DNA of 64,000 nucleotides from Doris montereyensis (lineage: Eukaryota > Mollusca > Gastropoda > Nudibranchia > Dorididae). Below, one piece after another: positions 45,245-58,589 of the stretch (its first letter is position 1; every line of letters starts with the position of its first letter). The notes beneath the pieces were generated by a model. The model worked only from the letters and a program-made list of their open reading frames with translations, ran no database searches and was not told the DNA's origin. Made by a program: the position numbers and the translations under genes. The stretch spans positions 35,001 through 99,000 of the forward strand of contig JAXRKP010000391.1 of the NCBI GenBank assembly GCA_037039925.1, written 5' to 3'.

Positions 45245-45490
45245 TGTTGTCTCAGCTGGTGTGACATAGTTATATTATTTACACAAGGTACAATAAAGTC
45301 TTTAGACTGGAAGATTTACAGCTTGAACTTTCCGACCCAAACGGCCAAACACAGTGATGTCACCGCCATCTTGTGACATAATATTATGTACACAAAGTAC
45401 AATAAAGTCTTTAGACTGGAAGATTTACAGCTTGAACTTTCCAATCCAAACGGCCAAACACAGTGATGTCACCGCCATCTTGTGACAATT
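45245..45490. repeat. two-copy direct repeat, ~115-120 bp
   Basis: GGTACAATAAAGTCTTTAGA, CTGGAAGATTTACAGCTTGA, AACGGCCAAACACAGTGATG and TCACCGCCATCTTGTGACA occur twice in tandem with few differences. Confidence 0.9.
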
Positions 45491-45559
45491 TTGAACACAC
45501 TTCTTTTACATTTTTGTCACCGAAGATTCTCATAAAGTGACAGCCAAGTAACTAGAGAG

Positions 45560-45670
45560 ACTGTGACTTGTTTGTGAGAGACTCTGTGACTTGTTTGTGA
45601 GAGACTCTGTGAGTGTGACTTGTTTGTGAGAGATTCTGTGACTTGTTTGTGAGAGACTCTGTGACTTGTT
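45560..45670. repeat. tandem array, 23-bp unit, ~5 copies
   Basis: GTGACTTGTTTGTGAGAGACTCT is repeated, with an extra GTGAGT insertion in one copy. Confidence 0.9.
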
Positions 45671-45761
45671 TGTTACTATAATTAGCATTTGTTTTTCTGT
45701 GGGTTTGAGTTGACTGGTTGTAAAACTTGTCGGTTGCCATACTGGATTTTTTTGTTTTAGG

Positions 45762-45846
45762 CTTGATTACAGATGTGTTCCATAAACGATTGGCCAACAA
45801 TTGTGATAGAAATAAAATCAACACACCACAAGAAACACTAAAACAG
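45762..45846 (+). other. weak exon candidate
   Basis: TTTTTTTGTTTTAG precedes an open stretch reading LITDVFHKRLANNCDRNKIN then TPQETLKQ before GTTTTG. The acceptor is good, the donor poor. There is no partner exon or family match. Confidence 0.2.
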
Positions 45847-45944
45847 GTTTTGTTCAGTCCTTTGAAAACAGTTGGTAGCTGCCATAACAGTGGGGTTTTT
45901 AGACATCTATTACTATTATCTAGTGAGCTTTTTTGTCACTAGTT

Positions 45945-46085
45945 CCAAGGAACTGGAATTCTGCCTGTGACTATCCTATGAATCCACAAAAACTCTAGCT
46001 AATGTTTCAACTTGTCGGGGCACGAACCTAGGACTCTGGGTTGACAGGCAGACACCTTAACTCAGGACCACTGGGTCTCCATCCA
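45945..46085 (-). mobile_element. tRNA-derived SINE head (minus strand)
   Basis: On the minus strand GACCCAGTGGTCCTGAGTTA then AGTCCTAGGTTCGTGCCCCG gives A-box and B-box-like motifs about 40 bp apart. The tRNA arms do not fold fully. The body beyond 45945 is uncertain. Confidence 0.45.
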
Positions 46086-46089
46086 TGTC

Positions 46090-47285
46090 GAGCTGAATTT
46101 ATGCTGAGTTGAGAGAGAGAGAGAGAAAAACAGATTGGATGTTATTTGTAATTTTCCCCAATCAGAGTAAAAATGGAAGATTTTGTTTTAAGCGTTCTTT
46201 CTCTCTCTGTCTCTCTTTTTTCTGAAGATAAATGAAGATAAGATGTTGCGACTAATTCATTTCATGTCCAACTTGTTATCATGTCATGCAAAGTCTATGA
46301 GGAAAAACGTGATGAAGGTGTGATGAAATTTGTCCAATTTTTGGTAACTTAGAGTATGTCAGACTGTGCAGGGCAGTGAATGTGAAAGTGGCAACTGTAA
46401 TTTTATTGTACATGTTGAATAGAAAACCACAGGTAAGTGGAAAAGGAAGGTAAAATCTGTACTACAAACAGGATCCTGATACTATGTGGTCTAGATTAGG
46501 AAGAAACAAATTTTTATTTCAAGATTTTTAAACTTGCAATGATGCTGATGTTTTTTTCTTTTCATCCGTTTTCCCTTTTTAATTTTATTGCCTTTATTTT
46601 TCACATGTTTAGAACATTTCACTAATGCATCACTGCTAATCCAATGCAATGTGTGAATAATAAATGTAAACATTGATTTTGAGTTGTCTCCCTTTTGCTC
46701 TATGTTTTTATGATCTAATGTTTTGTTAAAGACCACATGCCAATATAACATTATAACCATGCATTTGTTCCCATGCTCATCATGTGTCCATACAATCTTA
46801 AGAGCAATGATTCAGTGACCAAGTGTAATGTATTCAAGCATTCAAACTTAATTTGCCCTTCAAGCATTACTTGAATTCTGATATCTTCATGATGAAAAAG
46901 TTTTTTAATTGATTTATTCATATTTTTAAATCATATCAAGCGTATGATTGTGTTTTGTCATATTTTTATGGCCGTAGCATTGATTCAGTTATATGTGTAC
47001 TGATGGGAAACCTGCTAGTATACGTGCCAATTTACGTTAATTTCACAAAGTATATGTGAATTGGCTGCAAACGCAGGCACCAAGCAAAAGGCGGTCTGAT
47101 ATGGAACTCGTGTGCTCATGACGTTCTACAGATGGCTTTACAGAAATGCCGTAGACAGTAAACCTGTGTTTCAGTCAAAGTATTAAGAAAAAATGACTGA
47201 GACATGTATGGTCTTATTCCTGGATGAAGGTGATTACTCTTACCTTGATCATCTCTATCGAATGGTGTTGATCAGGTCATTGCTG
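46090..47285. other. single-copy sequence
   Basis: A GAGAGAGAGAGAG tract lies at 46110-46125. No exon or array is supported. Confidence 0.4.
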
Positions 47286-47395
47286 CAATATTGTCATAGC
47301 TGTGGTTTTCATTTTCATTGTCATAGCTGTGGTTTTCATTGTCATAGCTGTGGTTTTCATTGGCATAGCTGTGGTTTTCATTGTCATAAACCCGT
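47285..47395. repeat. tandem array, 21-bp unit, ~5 copies
   Basis: CATTGTCATAGCTGTGGTTTT is repeated with a GGCATAG variant. It lies inside a 136-codon frame (47193-47603) which is not considered a gene, because the repeat supplies its Cys/His-rich part. Confidence 0.85.
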
Positions 47396-47559
47396 TAATA
47401 GTTGGGCCGTTTTGCCCTCGTTTTGTCCCTTTCATTGTGACATGATGTTCCCGGCTGTAGTGCCATCCAAGCGGGCCAACTACTTTGGGATAAATTTGCA
47501 ACTTTTGTCCATTTCAAGGGGAAGCAACTTTTCGATGCAGGCTGAAGTGGGTGGACTTT

Positions 47560-47740
47560 ATCATAACACTCTTCACCCTATGATCTGTCTTCATAGTGAA
47601 TGATGACAAACTGCACTATTATAACACTCTTCACCCTATGATCTGTCTTCATAGTGAATGATGACAAGCTGCACTATTATAAAACTCTTCATCCTATGAT
47701 CTATCTTCATAGTGAATGATGACAAGCTGCACTACGGCAT
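47560..47740. repeat. tandem array, ~58-bp unit, 3 copies
   Basis: TATAACACTCTTCACCCTAT, GATCTGTCTTCATAGTGAAT and GATGACAAACTGCACTAT occur three times with small changes. Confidence 0.9.
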
Positions 47741-47885
47741 GTTGCGTTATCATGGTGGTATTTTTAAGAACAATGTGGTATTGATATCCCATGGAAGGAA
47801 GAGGTTTCTCTCCCACTTTTCTTAAAAACCCCAAATATAACTTTGGCCACAATGTAAGCACACTGATGGTATGAAAGGCAAAAAA

Positions 47886-47910
47886 GGTGGGGGTGGGGGG
47901 GGGGGGGGGG
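47886..47910 (+). repeat. G-rich run (16 consecutive G)
   Basis: GGTGGGGGT is followed by an uninterrupted run of 16 G at 47895-47910. The tract could form a G-quadruplex; run length is error-prone in sequencing. Confidence 0.85.
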
Positions 47911-48289
47911 AGACGGATGGATGGAGGTAGGGGGAACAAGGTGTACAGGAGATGTAGATGTGAACTGCAGGGTTGGTAGGCATTTTTGTCTCCTTTCAGT
48001 TCATTGGCATTAAACAAGGCCTCTGTTTAGAAAAGTTTCCCCACCATTGCACTTGTTTTGATGCTTAAACGAAGTGCATTATGGGACAAACTTGAATTCC
48101 TTGATGTGTAGATTGATTTGTTCATTGCTTATAATAAGAATGTTTTCTTACTGCTGATGAAACATGATCTATGTTTATAACATTGGGTGTTTTATTTTCT
48201 CATTGCTTAAATCCAAACCTTTTCATGTTAATTGTTATTTATACCATTGGGTTTTTATTTAGTCAGACACTTTTAAGAAGTTTGTTATT

Positions 48290-48620
48290 GTTTATCATGT
48301 CGAATATTTTCTTTTCATTTCTCTTTTAAATCTGTTTCACTATTTATTATTTCAAATATTTTCTTTTCATTTCTCTTTTAAATCTATTTCACTATTTATC
48401 ATTTCAAATATCTTCTTTTCATTTCCCTTTTAAATCTGTTTCACTATTTATCATTTCAAATATCTTCTTTTCATTTCTCTTTTAAATCTGTTTCACTATT
48501 TATCATTTCAAATATCTTCTTTTTATTTCCCTTTTACAATTGTCTATTCATACGTTGTGTTTTTTAATTTTTTACTCCAAACATTTTCTTTTTATTTCTC
48601 TTTTAAATCTGTCCATCCGT
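48290..48620. repeat. tandem array, ~52-bp unit, ~6 copies
   Basis: TTTCACTATTTATCATTTCA, AATATCTTCTTTTCATTTCT and CTTTTAAATCTG repeat, with the outer copies diverged. Confidence 0.9.
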
Positions 48621-48849
48621 ACACTGCAAATTTTTCACAACTCCTACAATTGAGAAGACAGATGATCTTTAGTGTGAGGGATATAAGTAATATCAAAAGG
48701 GAGTATGTATCTCATACTTGCATGGGCATATCATGAGTTCAGATCACAAGTGTAGATACCTGATAATTGTATGTGCATATGTGTTAAGATCAAATGTGTA
48801 TGTGCTTGGTATATTTATGTACACGTGATGTGTTTTTTCCAAGCAGATT

Positions 48850-50420
48850 TTTAAGACATTTATGAATATCACATTTATGTCTAGATTGTTGCCTGTCAAG
48901 GATGTTTATGAATATCAGATTTATGTCTGACTGTTGCCTGTCAAGGATATTTATGAATATCAGGTTTAAGTCTGGACTGTTGGCTGTCAAGGCTATTTAT
49001 GAATGTCAGGTTTAAGTCTGGACTGTTGGCTGTCAAGGATATTTATAAATATCAGGTTTATGTCTAGACTATTGCCTGTCAAGGATATTTATGAACATCA
49101 TGTTTATGTCTAGACTGTTGCCTGTCAAGGATATTTATGGATATCAGATTTATGTCTGGAATATCAGTTCTATAAGGATATTTATGGATGTCAGATTTAT
49201 GTCTGGAATATCAGTTCTCATGGATATTTATGAATATCAGATTTATGTCTGGAATGTCAGTTCTCAATGATATGTATGGATATCAGATTTATGTTTGGAA
49301 TGTCAGTTCTCAATGATATTTATGGATATCAGATTTATGTCTGGAATGTCAGTTCTCAATGATATTTATGGATATCAGATTTATGTTTGGAATGTCAGTT
49401 CTCAATGATATGTATGGATATTAGATTTATGTCTGGAATGTCAGTTCTCAATGATATGTATGGATATTAGATTTATGTTTGGAATGTCAGTTCTCAATGA
49501 TATTTATGGATATCAGATTTATGTTTGGAATATCAGTTCTCAAGGATATTTATGGATATCAGATTTATGTCTGGAATATCAGTTCTCAATGATATTTATG
49601 GATATCAGATTTATGTCTGGAATGTCAGTTCTCAATGATATTTATGGATATCAGATTTCTGTTTGGAATATCAGTTCTCAAGGATATTTATGGATATCAG
49701 ATTTATGTCTGGAATATCAGTTCTCAATGATATTTATGGATATCAGATTTCTGTTTGGAATATCAGTTCTCAAGGATATTTATGGATATCAGATTTATGT
49801 CTGGAATATCAGTTCTCAATGATATTTATGGATATCAGATTTATGTCTGGAATGTCAGTTCTCAATGATATGTATGGATATCAGATTTATGTTTGGAATG
49901 TCAGTTCTCAATGATATTTATGGATGTCAGTTCTCAAGGATATTTATGGATATGAGATTCATGTCTGGAATATCAGTTCTCAAGAATATTTATGGATATC
50001 AGATTTATGTCTGGAATGTCAGTTCTCAATGATATTTATGGATATCAGATTTATGTCTGGAATGTCAGTTCTCAATGATATTTATGGGTATCAGATTTAT
50101 GTCTGGAATGTCAGTTCTCAAGAGTATATATGAACATCAGATTTATGTCTGGAATATCAGTTCCCAAGGTTTATGTCTGTAAAGATTGTTGTCAATGATA
50201 TTTTAGCATCTCAGGTTCATATCTGAAATGATTGTTCTCAATGATATTTTAGCATGTCAGGTTTATGTCTGTAAAGATTGTTGTCAATGATATTTGAGCA
50301 TGTCAGGTTTATGTCTGTAATGATTGTTCTCAATGATATTTTAGCATGTCAGGTTTATGTCTGTAATGATTGTTCTCAATGATATTGGGGAATGTCAAGT
50401 TTATGTCTGAAAGGTTTGTT
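48850..50420. repeat. tandem array, ~46-bp unit, ~34 copies
   Basis: The central unit holds GATATTTATGGATATCAGAT, TTATGTCTGGAATGTCAGTT and CTCAAT. The left edge (48850-49130) uses a relative with CTGTTGCCTGTCAAGGATAT. The right edge (50160-50420) uses another with TTTAGCATGTCAGGTTTATG. The array thus grades from one subtype to another. Confidence 0.94.
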
Positions 50421-50721
50421 CTCAGTGATAGTTATGATTATTGGGTTAATAAATGTTGGTTCTAAATTTTGATATAAAATGACATTGACAGTAATGGTGG
50501 CCAGTGTGTTGAGAATGTTTTATTTGTCACTGCTGGAGTCTGAGTGTTTGAATGTGGTCTTGGTCTTTTGTCTTTCATCTTCGTTTTGTTTAAGATATGT
50601 TTAAAATCACCATGTTTAAAATCACCATGTTTAAAATCAATGCAAGAGCTGTTTGTTTCAATCTCATTGAAATAAAAGATTTGATCACATTTACTGTGTC
50701 TTGTGTTTTGCATTGCATCAC
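50421..50721. other. short spacer with a three-copy 14-18 bp repeat
   Basis: TTTAAAATCACCATG occurs in tandem at about 50600-50640. Otherwise nothing was recognised. Confidence 0.5.
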
Positions 50722-50840
50722 TCAATGTGTGGGTAGTTGATGAAGGCTGTTGGTAGGTTCTTCTTTGCATTCACTTTGCTATTACTAATCTTATCATCTG
50801 GCTGTTTCCTCTTGTCTTATTCTTGATGTACCCCAAGATC
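50722..50840 (+). repeat. dispersed ~130-bp family, copy 7
   Basis: GTGTGGGTAGTTGATGAAGG, CTGTTGGTAGGTTCTTCTTT and CATCTGGCTGTTTCCTCTTG match the family head and middle; the 3' part is weak. Confidence 0.5.
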
Positions 50841-51054
50841 TTTTATATGATGTACATTTTAATGAAACTAATCGAAGCATTCCTGAGTGGCAATTTGTGT
50901 ATGCCTACTCTCTCTATTGTGCAACTAAGTGTGCCTACATCTATGTGTGTGTGTGTGCATCTATATGTGTATGTGTGAAGACTGTTAGTTGAACAGATCG
51001 ATTGAACAGCAGGTAAACACCAGGGTAACATATTATCATGCCCCTGCCAGACGT

Positions 51055-53270
51055 GGCTGTTCTTGTTTGGTAGGTGTATTAAGACACGACACCCTGGTGT
51101 CTACATGTTTGTATCTAAAGTACAGTGATGTCTGGTAGGTGTATTAAGACACGACACCCTGGTGTCTACATGTTTGTATCTAAAGTACAGTGATGTCTGG
51201 TAGGTGTATTAAGACACGACACCCTGGTGTCTACATGTTTGTATCTAAAGTACAGTGATGTCTGGTAGGTGTATTAAGACAAGACACCCTGATGTCTACA
51301 TGTTTGTATCTAAAGTACAGTGATGTCTGGTAGGTGTATGATGAATGGTACAACACCCTGGTGTCTACATGTTTGTATCTAAAGTACAGTGATGTCTGGT
51401 AGGTGTATGATGGTACAACACCCTGGTGTCTACATGTTTGTATCTAAAGTACAGTGATGTCTGGTAGGTGTATGATGAATGGTACAACACCCTGATGTCT
51501 ACATGTTTGTATCTAAAGTACAGTGATGTCTGGTAGGTGTATTAAGACAAGACACCCTGATGTCTACATGTTTGTATCTAAAGTACAGTGATGTCTGGTA
51601 GGTGTATGATGAATGGTACAACACCCTGATGTCTACATGTTTGTATCTAAAGTACAGTGATGTCTGGTAGGTGTATTAAGACAAGACACCCTGATGTCTA
51701 CATGTTTGTATCTAAAGTACAGTGATGTCTGGTAGGTGTATTAAGACAAGACACCCTGATGTCTACATGTTATCTAAAGTACAGTGATGTCTGGTAGGTG
51801 TATACATGTTTGTATCTAAAGTACAGTGATGTCTGGTAGGTGTATGATGAATGGTACAACACCCTGATGTCTACATGTTTGTATCTAAAGTACAGTGATG
51901 TCTGGTAGGTGTATGATGAATGGTACAACACCCTGGTGTCTACATGTTTGTATCTAAAGTACAGTGATGTCTGGTAGGTGTACGATGGTACAACACCCTG
52001 GTGTCTACATGTTTGTATCTAAAGTACAGTGATGTCTGGTAGGTGTATGATGGTACAACACCCTGGTGTCTACATGTTTGTATCTAAAGTACAGTGATGT
52101 CTGGTAGGTGTATGATGAATGGTACAACACCCTGATGTCTACATGTTTGTATCTAAAGTACAGTGATGTCTGGTAGGTGTATGATGAATGGTACAACACC
52201 CTGGTGTCTACATGTTTGTATCTAAAGTACAGTGATGTCTGGTAGGTGTATTAAGACACAACACCCTGGTGTCTACATGTTTGTATCTAAAGTACAGTGA
52301 TGTCTGGTAGGTGTTTTAAGACACGATACCCTGGTGTCTACATGTTTGTATCTAAAGTACAGTGATGTCTGGTAGGTGTATGATGAATGGTACAACACCC
52401 TGGTGTCTACATGTTTGTATCTAAAGTACAGTGATGTCTGGTAGGTGTATTAAGACAAGACACCCTGATGTCTACATGTTTGTATCTAAAGTACAGTGAT
52501 GTCTGGTAGGTGTATGATGAATGGTACAACACCCTGATGTCTACATGTTTGTATCTAAAGTACAGTGATGTCTGGTAGGTGTATTAAGACAAGACACCCT
52601 GATGTCTACATGTTTGTATCTAAAGTACAGTGATGTCTGGTAGGTGTATGATGAATGGTACAACACCCTGATGTCTACATGATGTATCTAAAGTACAGTG
52701 ATGTCTGGTAGGTGTATTAAGACAAGACACCCTGATGTCTACATGTTTGTATCTAAAGTACAGTGATGTCTGGTAGGTGTATGATGAATGGTACAACACC
52801 CTGATGTCTACATGTTTGTATCTAAAGTACAGTGATGTCTGGTAGGTGTATGATGAATGGTACAACACCCTGGTGTCTAGATGTTTGTATCTAAAGTACA
52901 GTGATGTCTGGTAGGTGTATGATGAATGGTACAACACCCTGATGTCTACATGTTTGTATCTAAAGTACAGTGATGTCTGGTAGGTGTATTAAGACAAGAC
53001 ACCCTGATGTCTACATGTTTGTATCTAAAGTACAGTGATGTCTGGTAGGTGTATGATGAATGGTACAACACCCTGATGTCTACATGTTTGTATCTAAAGT
53101 ACAGTGATGTCTGGTAGGTGTATTAAGACAAGACACCCTGATGTCTACATGTTTGTATCTAAAGTACAGTGATGTCTGGTAGGTGTATGATGAATGGTAC
53201 AACACCCTGGTGTCTACATGTTTGTATCTAAAGTACAGTGATGTCTGGTAGGTGTATGATGGTACGACAA
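51055..53270. repeat. tandem array, 65/69-bp unit, ~34 copies in two subtypes
   Basis: The common part is CTACATGTTTGTATCTAAAG, TACAGTGATGTCTGGTAGGT and ACACCCTG. Subtype A has GTATTAAGACAAG, subtype B has GTATGATGAATGGTACA, and a short B lacks GAAT. The two alternate regularly in the right half (about 52440-53200). Confidence 0.95.
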
Positions 53271-53625
53271 TGAGTGTGTACATCATCATTCTCAGGCTAA
53301 AAAGCAAATGCATAGGAAACAAGAACAACACGAAATGAGACTTTAAAAAAAACAATTACTGACTAACTTGATAAAATCATGAATCCACTTATATTTTTCA
53401 TATTTCATATATAGCATTCAAGATTAAATCCAAACATTTCAGATGAAAATATTGTTTTCTCATAGTAGGCCTATTTGAAATGTAAAATGTTTACATTGTA
53501 CAAGTATGTTGTGAGTTTGTCCACTTTGTGATTTAAGTAGATGTCCTCTGTTCTGTTGTACGATCGTTTAGATAGGATTATGTTTACTCTCACAGGAGTC
53601 AAAAAAGAAATGTATGTAATAAAAT
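53271..53625. other. spacer sequence
   Basis: AT-rich single-copy sequence without a recognisable gene. Confidence 0.35.
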
Positions 53626-53629
53626 AATA

Positions 53630-54740
53630 ATATAACCCTTACAGCACCTGATTCAACCCTTAGAACATTTAGATTTAATTCTTCCGTCCATTTAGCTTAA
53701 CCCTTCCAACATTATTATTTAACCCCTACATCATTTTGATTTAACCCTTACAGCATTTTGATTTAACCCTTAAAGCATTTTGATTTAACCCTTACAGCAT
53801 TATTATTTAACTCCTACAGCATTTTGATTTCACCCTTACAGCATTATTATTTAACTCCTACAGCATTTTGATTTAACCCTTACAGCATTTTGATTTAACC
53901 CTTACAGCATTATTATTTAACTCCTACAGCATTTTGATTTCACCCTTACAGCATTATTATTTAACACCTACAGCATTTTGATTTAACCCTTACAGCATTT
54001 TGATTTAACCCTTACAGCATTATTATTTAACTCCTACAGCATTTAGATTTAACCCCTACAGCATTTTGATTTAATCCTTACATTATTTTGATTTAACACT
54101 TACAGCATTTTGCTTTAACCCTTACAGCATTTTGCTTTAACCCTTACAGTATTTTGCTTTAACCCTTACAGTATTTTGATTTAACCCTTACAGTATTTTG
54201 ATTTAACCTTTACATTATTTTGATTTGCCCTTTTAACACAATTTTGATTTCACCCTTACATCATTATGATTTACCCTTATACAATTTTGATTTCACCCTT
54301 ACATCATTATGATTTACCCTTATACAATTTTGATTTCATCATTACATCATTATGATTTACCCTTATACAATTTTGATTTCATCATTACATCATTATTATT
54401 TACCCTTATACAATTTTGATTTCATCATTACATCATTAGTATTTACCCTTATACAATTTTGATTTCACCCTTACATCATTATGATTTACCCTTATACAAT
54501 TTTGATTTCACCCTTACATCATTATGATTTACCCTTATACAATTTTGATTTCAACATTACATCATTAGTATTTACCCTTATACAATTTTGATTTCATCAT
54601 TACATCATTAGTATTTACCCTTATACAATTTTGATTCAACCTTTTGAGCATTCTGACTCAATCCTTACAACCCTTTGATTCAACCCTTTGAGCATTCTGA
54701 CTCAATCCTTACAACCCTTTAATTTAAACCTTACAATACA
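53630..54740. repeat. tandem array, ~22-bp unit, ~50 copies
   Basis: ATTTAACCCTTACAGCATTT TG is the left-half unit. From about 54230 a dimer of ACCCTTATACAATTTTGATT and TCACCCTTACATCATTATG takes over. Confidence 0.94.
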
Positions 54741-54949
54741 TACAAAAAAAGGAAGTCAGCTATGTGTGAAATTTTACAATTTAAATTGTTCAAACCCCAT
54801 TAAGACACCTCATGTCACACGTCATGTGAAATCTACCTGCCATTGTCCAAAGTACCAAACCTTAAAGTGATCGCCACACGTTACTTGCCCTGTGATCTAA
54901 ATGCAAAATAGGATGAGAAAGTAGGAGTGCATTGATTTCTTTGTCTCAC
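54741..54949. other. spacer sequence
   Basis: Single-copy sequence; nothing is supported. Confidence 0.35.
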
Positions 54950-55078
54950 TGAAATCTACCAAATCTACCATAGGTGGTGATTGCAGGGTGGAATAAAAGA
55001 AAAAGCAATATAGAAGATACAGGAAGTGTGAAAATGAAAGGACAGATGTAGAACCAACCAGTAGCGCCAAAGTCTTGA
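54950..55078 (-). repeat. dispersed ~130-bp family, copy 8 (minus strand)
   Basis: On the minus strand GCGCTACTGGTTGGTTCTAC, TGTCCTTTCATTTTCACACT, CTTTTATTCCACCCTGCAAT and CACCACCTATGGTAGATTTG follow the family order. Confidence 0.5.
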
Positions 55079-55144
55079 TATTTTTGTGTTGTAGCCTTTG
55101 TTGGACATCTACACAATGTATTTGATAGGAATTTACCCTGTGAG

Positions 55145-55340
55145 CTCATAATGTCAACACAATGGATTGGGTGAGCTCATAATGTCAACACAATGGATTG
55201 GGTGAGCACAAAATGTCAACACAATGGATTGGGTGAGCACAAAATGTCAACACAATGGATTGGGTGAGCACAAAATGTCAACACAATGGATTGGGTGAGC
55301 ACAAAATGTCAACACAATGGATTGCGTGAGCACAAAATGT
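55145..55340. repeat. tandem array, 31-bp unit, 6 copies
   Basis: GTGAGCACAAAATGTCAACA plus CAATGGATTGG is repeated; the first copies have GAGCTCATAATG. Confidence 0.93.
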
Positions 55341-55434
55341 ATAATAAAAATGAAAGAGAAGAAAAAGAGCAGATCCTGTCACAAGCAAATCTTCTAATAC
55401 TAGCTAGCACCATGTCATACAACAACATATAACA

Positions 55435-56490
55435 TCACATTTAAAGATATTGCAACACACAGCATTACATTTCAACACACATCGTCACATTTCAACAAAC
55501 AGCATTACATTTCAACACTGATCAACACCCTGCATTACGTTTCAACACACATCGTCACATTTCAACACACAGCATTACATTTGAACATACATCTTCATAT
55601 TTCAACACATAGCATTATGTTTCAACATACATCTTTACATTTCAACACACAGCATTACATTTCGACATACATTGTCACATTTCGACACACAGCATTACAT
55701 TTGAACATACATCATCATATTTCAACACATAGCATTACGTTTCAACATACATTGTCACATTTCAACATACACTATCACATTTCAACACACAGCATTACAT
55801 TTCGACATACATTGTCACATTTTAACACATAGCCTTACATTTCGACATACATTGTCACATTTCAACACACAGCATTACATTTGAACATACATTGTCACAT
55901 TTCAACACACAGCATTACATTTGAACATACATCTTCATATTTCAACACATAGCATTATGTTTCAACATACATTGTCAAATTTCAACACACAGCATTACAT
56001 TTGAACATACATCTTCATATTTCAACACATAGCATTATGTTTCAACATACATTGTCACATTGCATTACATTTCAATATACATTGTCACATTTCAACACAC
56101 AGCATTACATTTGAACATACATCTTCATATTTCAACACATAGCATTATGTTTCAACAGACATTGTCACATTTCAACACATAGCATTATGTTTCAACATAC
56201 ATTGTCACATTTCAACACACAGCATTACATTTGAACATACATCACCATATTTCAACACACAGCATTACATTTGAAAATATATCACCATATTTCAACACAC
56301 AGCATTACATTTGAACATACATCACCATAGTTCAACACATAGCATTACATTTCAACATACATCTTTACATTTCAATACATAGCATTACAGTTCAACACAC
56401 AGCATTACATTTCGACACACAGTATCACATTTCAACACACATCATTACTTTTCAACATACAGCATCACATTTCAACACACTGGTGTACAA
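55435..56490. repeat. tandem array, 20-bp unit with 40-bp dimers, ~53 copies
   Basis: CATTACATTTCAACACACAG is the basic unit. Much of the array is a 40-bp dimer with a second half of ATACATTGTCACATTTCAAC or ATACATCTTCATATTTCAAC. Confidence 0.94.
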
Positions 56491-56945
56491 ATCAAGGCAC
56501 TTTTCAATATTATTTAAGTAGTTTACAGTATCTTAGTGTTTAGTAATCTAGTGGAAAGCTGCTATGCGTTTTAACATTTCTGTTTGGCTGAAAATCTGCT
56601 CCAAAAAATAGCAACCAATCAGATTGTTCAAAGCAAAGCCCAAGTCTTGCATTAGATGTGATGATGGAACACTTCCCTGATGGCGTTACAACGTTACAAT
56701 GTCGTCGCTTACAGGACTGCAATGTAGAGTCTGGTCAGATTACATTTCATCACATGGTGGCAATCAAAAGTAAACAAGAGGTAACAGCAATAGATAGCCG
56801 ATGCTGCAATTGGTTTTTTTTTAAATGGGAATTTTTCCCATATCAGAAGTAATTCAAATAAAAATAATTTTTAATTCTTTCTGAAAAAAATTGGTATTAT
56901 TTCTCTCCGTTCTTTCATTGTCTAATTCCACTACATTGCTTTCAT
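56491..56945. other. spacer sequence
   Basis: A 64-codon frame at 56658-56852 includes HFPDGVTTLQCRRLQDCNVE but has no splice context or family match that I can defend. Confidence 0.3.
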
Positions 56946-56949
56946 GAAT

Positions 56950-58490
56950 TCAATTCCATCTTGCAGGGCTTTCATCGGTTCAATTATATCTTACTATCAT
57001 TGGTTCAAATCCATATTTTAAAGCTTTCATCAATTCAATTACATCTTACTATCATTGGTTCAAATCCATCTTCTAAAGCTTTCATCAGTTCAATTCCATC
57101 TTGTAGCACTTTCATCAGTCCAGTTCCACCTTAATTTCATCGGTTCGATTTCTATCTAACAGCGCTTTGATCAGTTCAATTCTATTTTAATTTCATTGGT
57201 TCGATTTCTATCTAACAGTGCTTTCGTTAGTTCAATTCCAGATTAAATTCATTGGTTCGATTTCTATCTAACAGTGCTTTCATCAGTTCAATTCCAGATT
57301 AAATTCATTGGTTCGATTTCTATCTAACAGCGCTTTCATCAGTTCAATTCCATTTTAATTTCATTGGTTTGAATTCTATCTAACAGCGCTTTCATCAGTT
57401 CAATTCCATTTTAATTTCATTGATTCGATTTCTATCTAATAGTGCTTTCACCTGTTTAATTTCCTATTAATTTCATTGATTCAATTTCTATCTAACAGCG
57501 CTTTCATCAGTCCAGATCCACCTTAATTTCATTGGTTCGATTTCTATCTAACAGCGCTTTCATCAGTCCAGTTCCACCTTAATTTCATTGGTTCGATTTC
57601 TATCTAACAGTGCTTTCATCAGTCCAGTTCCACCTTAATTTCATTGGTTCGATTTCTATCTAACAGTGCTTTCATCAGTCCAGTTCCACCTTAATTTCAT
57701 TGGTTCGATTTCTATCTAACAGTGCTCTCATCAGTCCAGTTCCACCTTAATTTCATTGGTTCGATTTCTATCTAACAGCGCTTTCATCAGTTCAATTCCA
57801 TTTTAATTTCATTGATTCGATTTCAATCTAATAGTGCTTTCACCAGTTTAATTTCCTATTAATTTCATTGATTCGATTTCTATCTAACAGTGCTTTCACC
57901 AGTTTAATTTCCTATTAATTTCATTGATTCGATTTCTATCTAACTGTGCTTTCATCAGTTCAATTCCATTTTAATTTCATTGATTTGATTTCTATCTAAT
58001 AGTGCTTTCACCAGTTTAATTTCCTATTAATTTCATTGATTCGATTTCTATCTAACAGTGCTTTCACCAGTTTAATTTCCTATTAAATTCATTGGTTCGA
58101 TTTCTATCTAACAGTGCTTTCATTAGTTCAATTCCAGATTAAATTCATTGGTTCGATTTCTATCTAACAGTGCTTTCATCAGTTCAATTCCAGATTAAAT
58201 TCATTGGTTCGATTTCTATCTAACAGTGCTTTCATCAGTTCAATTCCAGATTAAATTCATTGGTTCGATTTCTATCTAACAGTGCTTTCATCAGTTCAAT
58301 TCCGTTTTAATTTCATTGGTTCGTTTTCTATCTAACAGTGCTTTCGTCAGTTCAATTCCATCTTGTAGTGCTTTCATCGGTTCAATTTCTATGTTACAGC
58401 GCTTTCATCAGTTAAATTTCATTTTAATTTCATTAGTTCGATTTCTATGTAACAGTGCTTTCATTAGTTCAAGTCCACTGCAATGTTTTT
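56950..58490. repeat. tandem array, 56-bp unit, ~27 copies
   Basis: The unit contains TTCATTGGTTCGATTTCTAT, CTAACAGTGCTTTCATCAGT and TCAATTCCATTTTAA. Subtypes differ in the last part (CCACCTTAA, CCAGATTAAA, CCTATTAA) and occur in runs of two to five. Confidence 0.94.
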
Positions 58491-58589
58491 TATTTGTGCA
58501 ATTCTACTGCAATGCTTTAATCAATTCATTTCATGTACAAAACTCTCAATATTGCTCTCGAGATTCATTCATCAATTCTAAAGAAATCT

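Noticed and set aside
47193..47603. 136-codon Cys/His-rich frame as a zinc-finger-like gene
   Set aside because: The Cys/His pattern comes from a five-copy 21-bp repeat; the flanks show no domain and no splice sites.
53630..54240. Telomere-like TTTAACCCTTA units
   Set aside because: The repeat is 22 bp with only a short TAACCC match; it is not the TTAGGG type and is internal.
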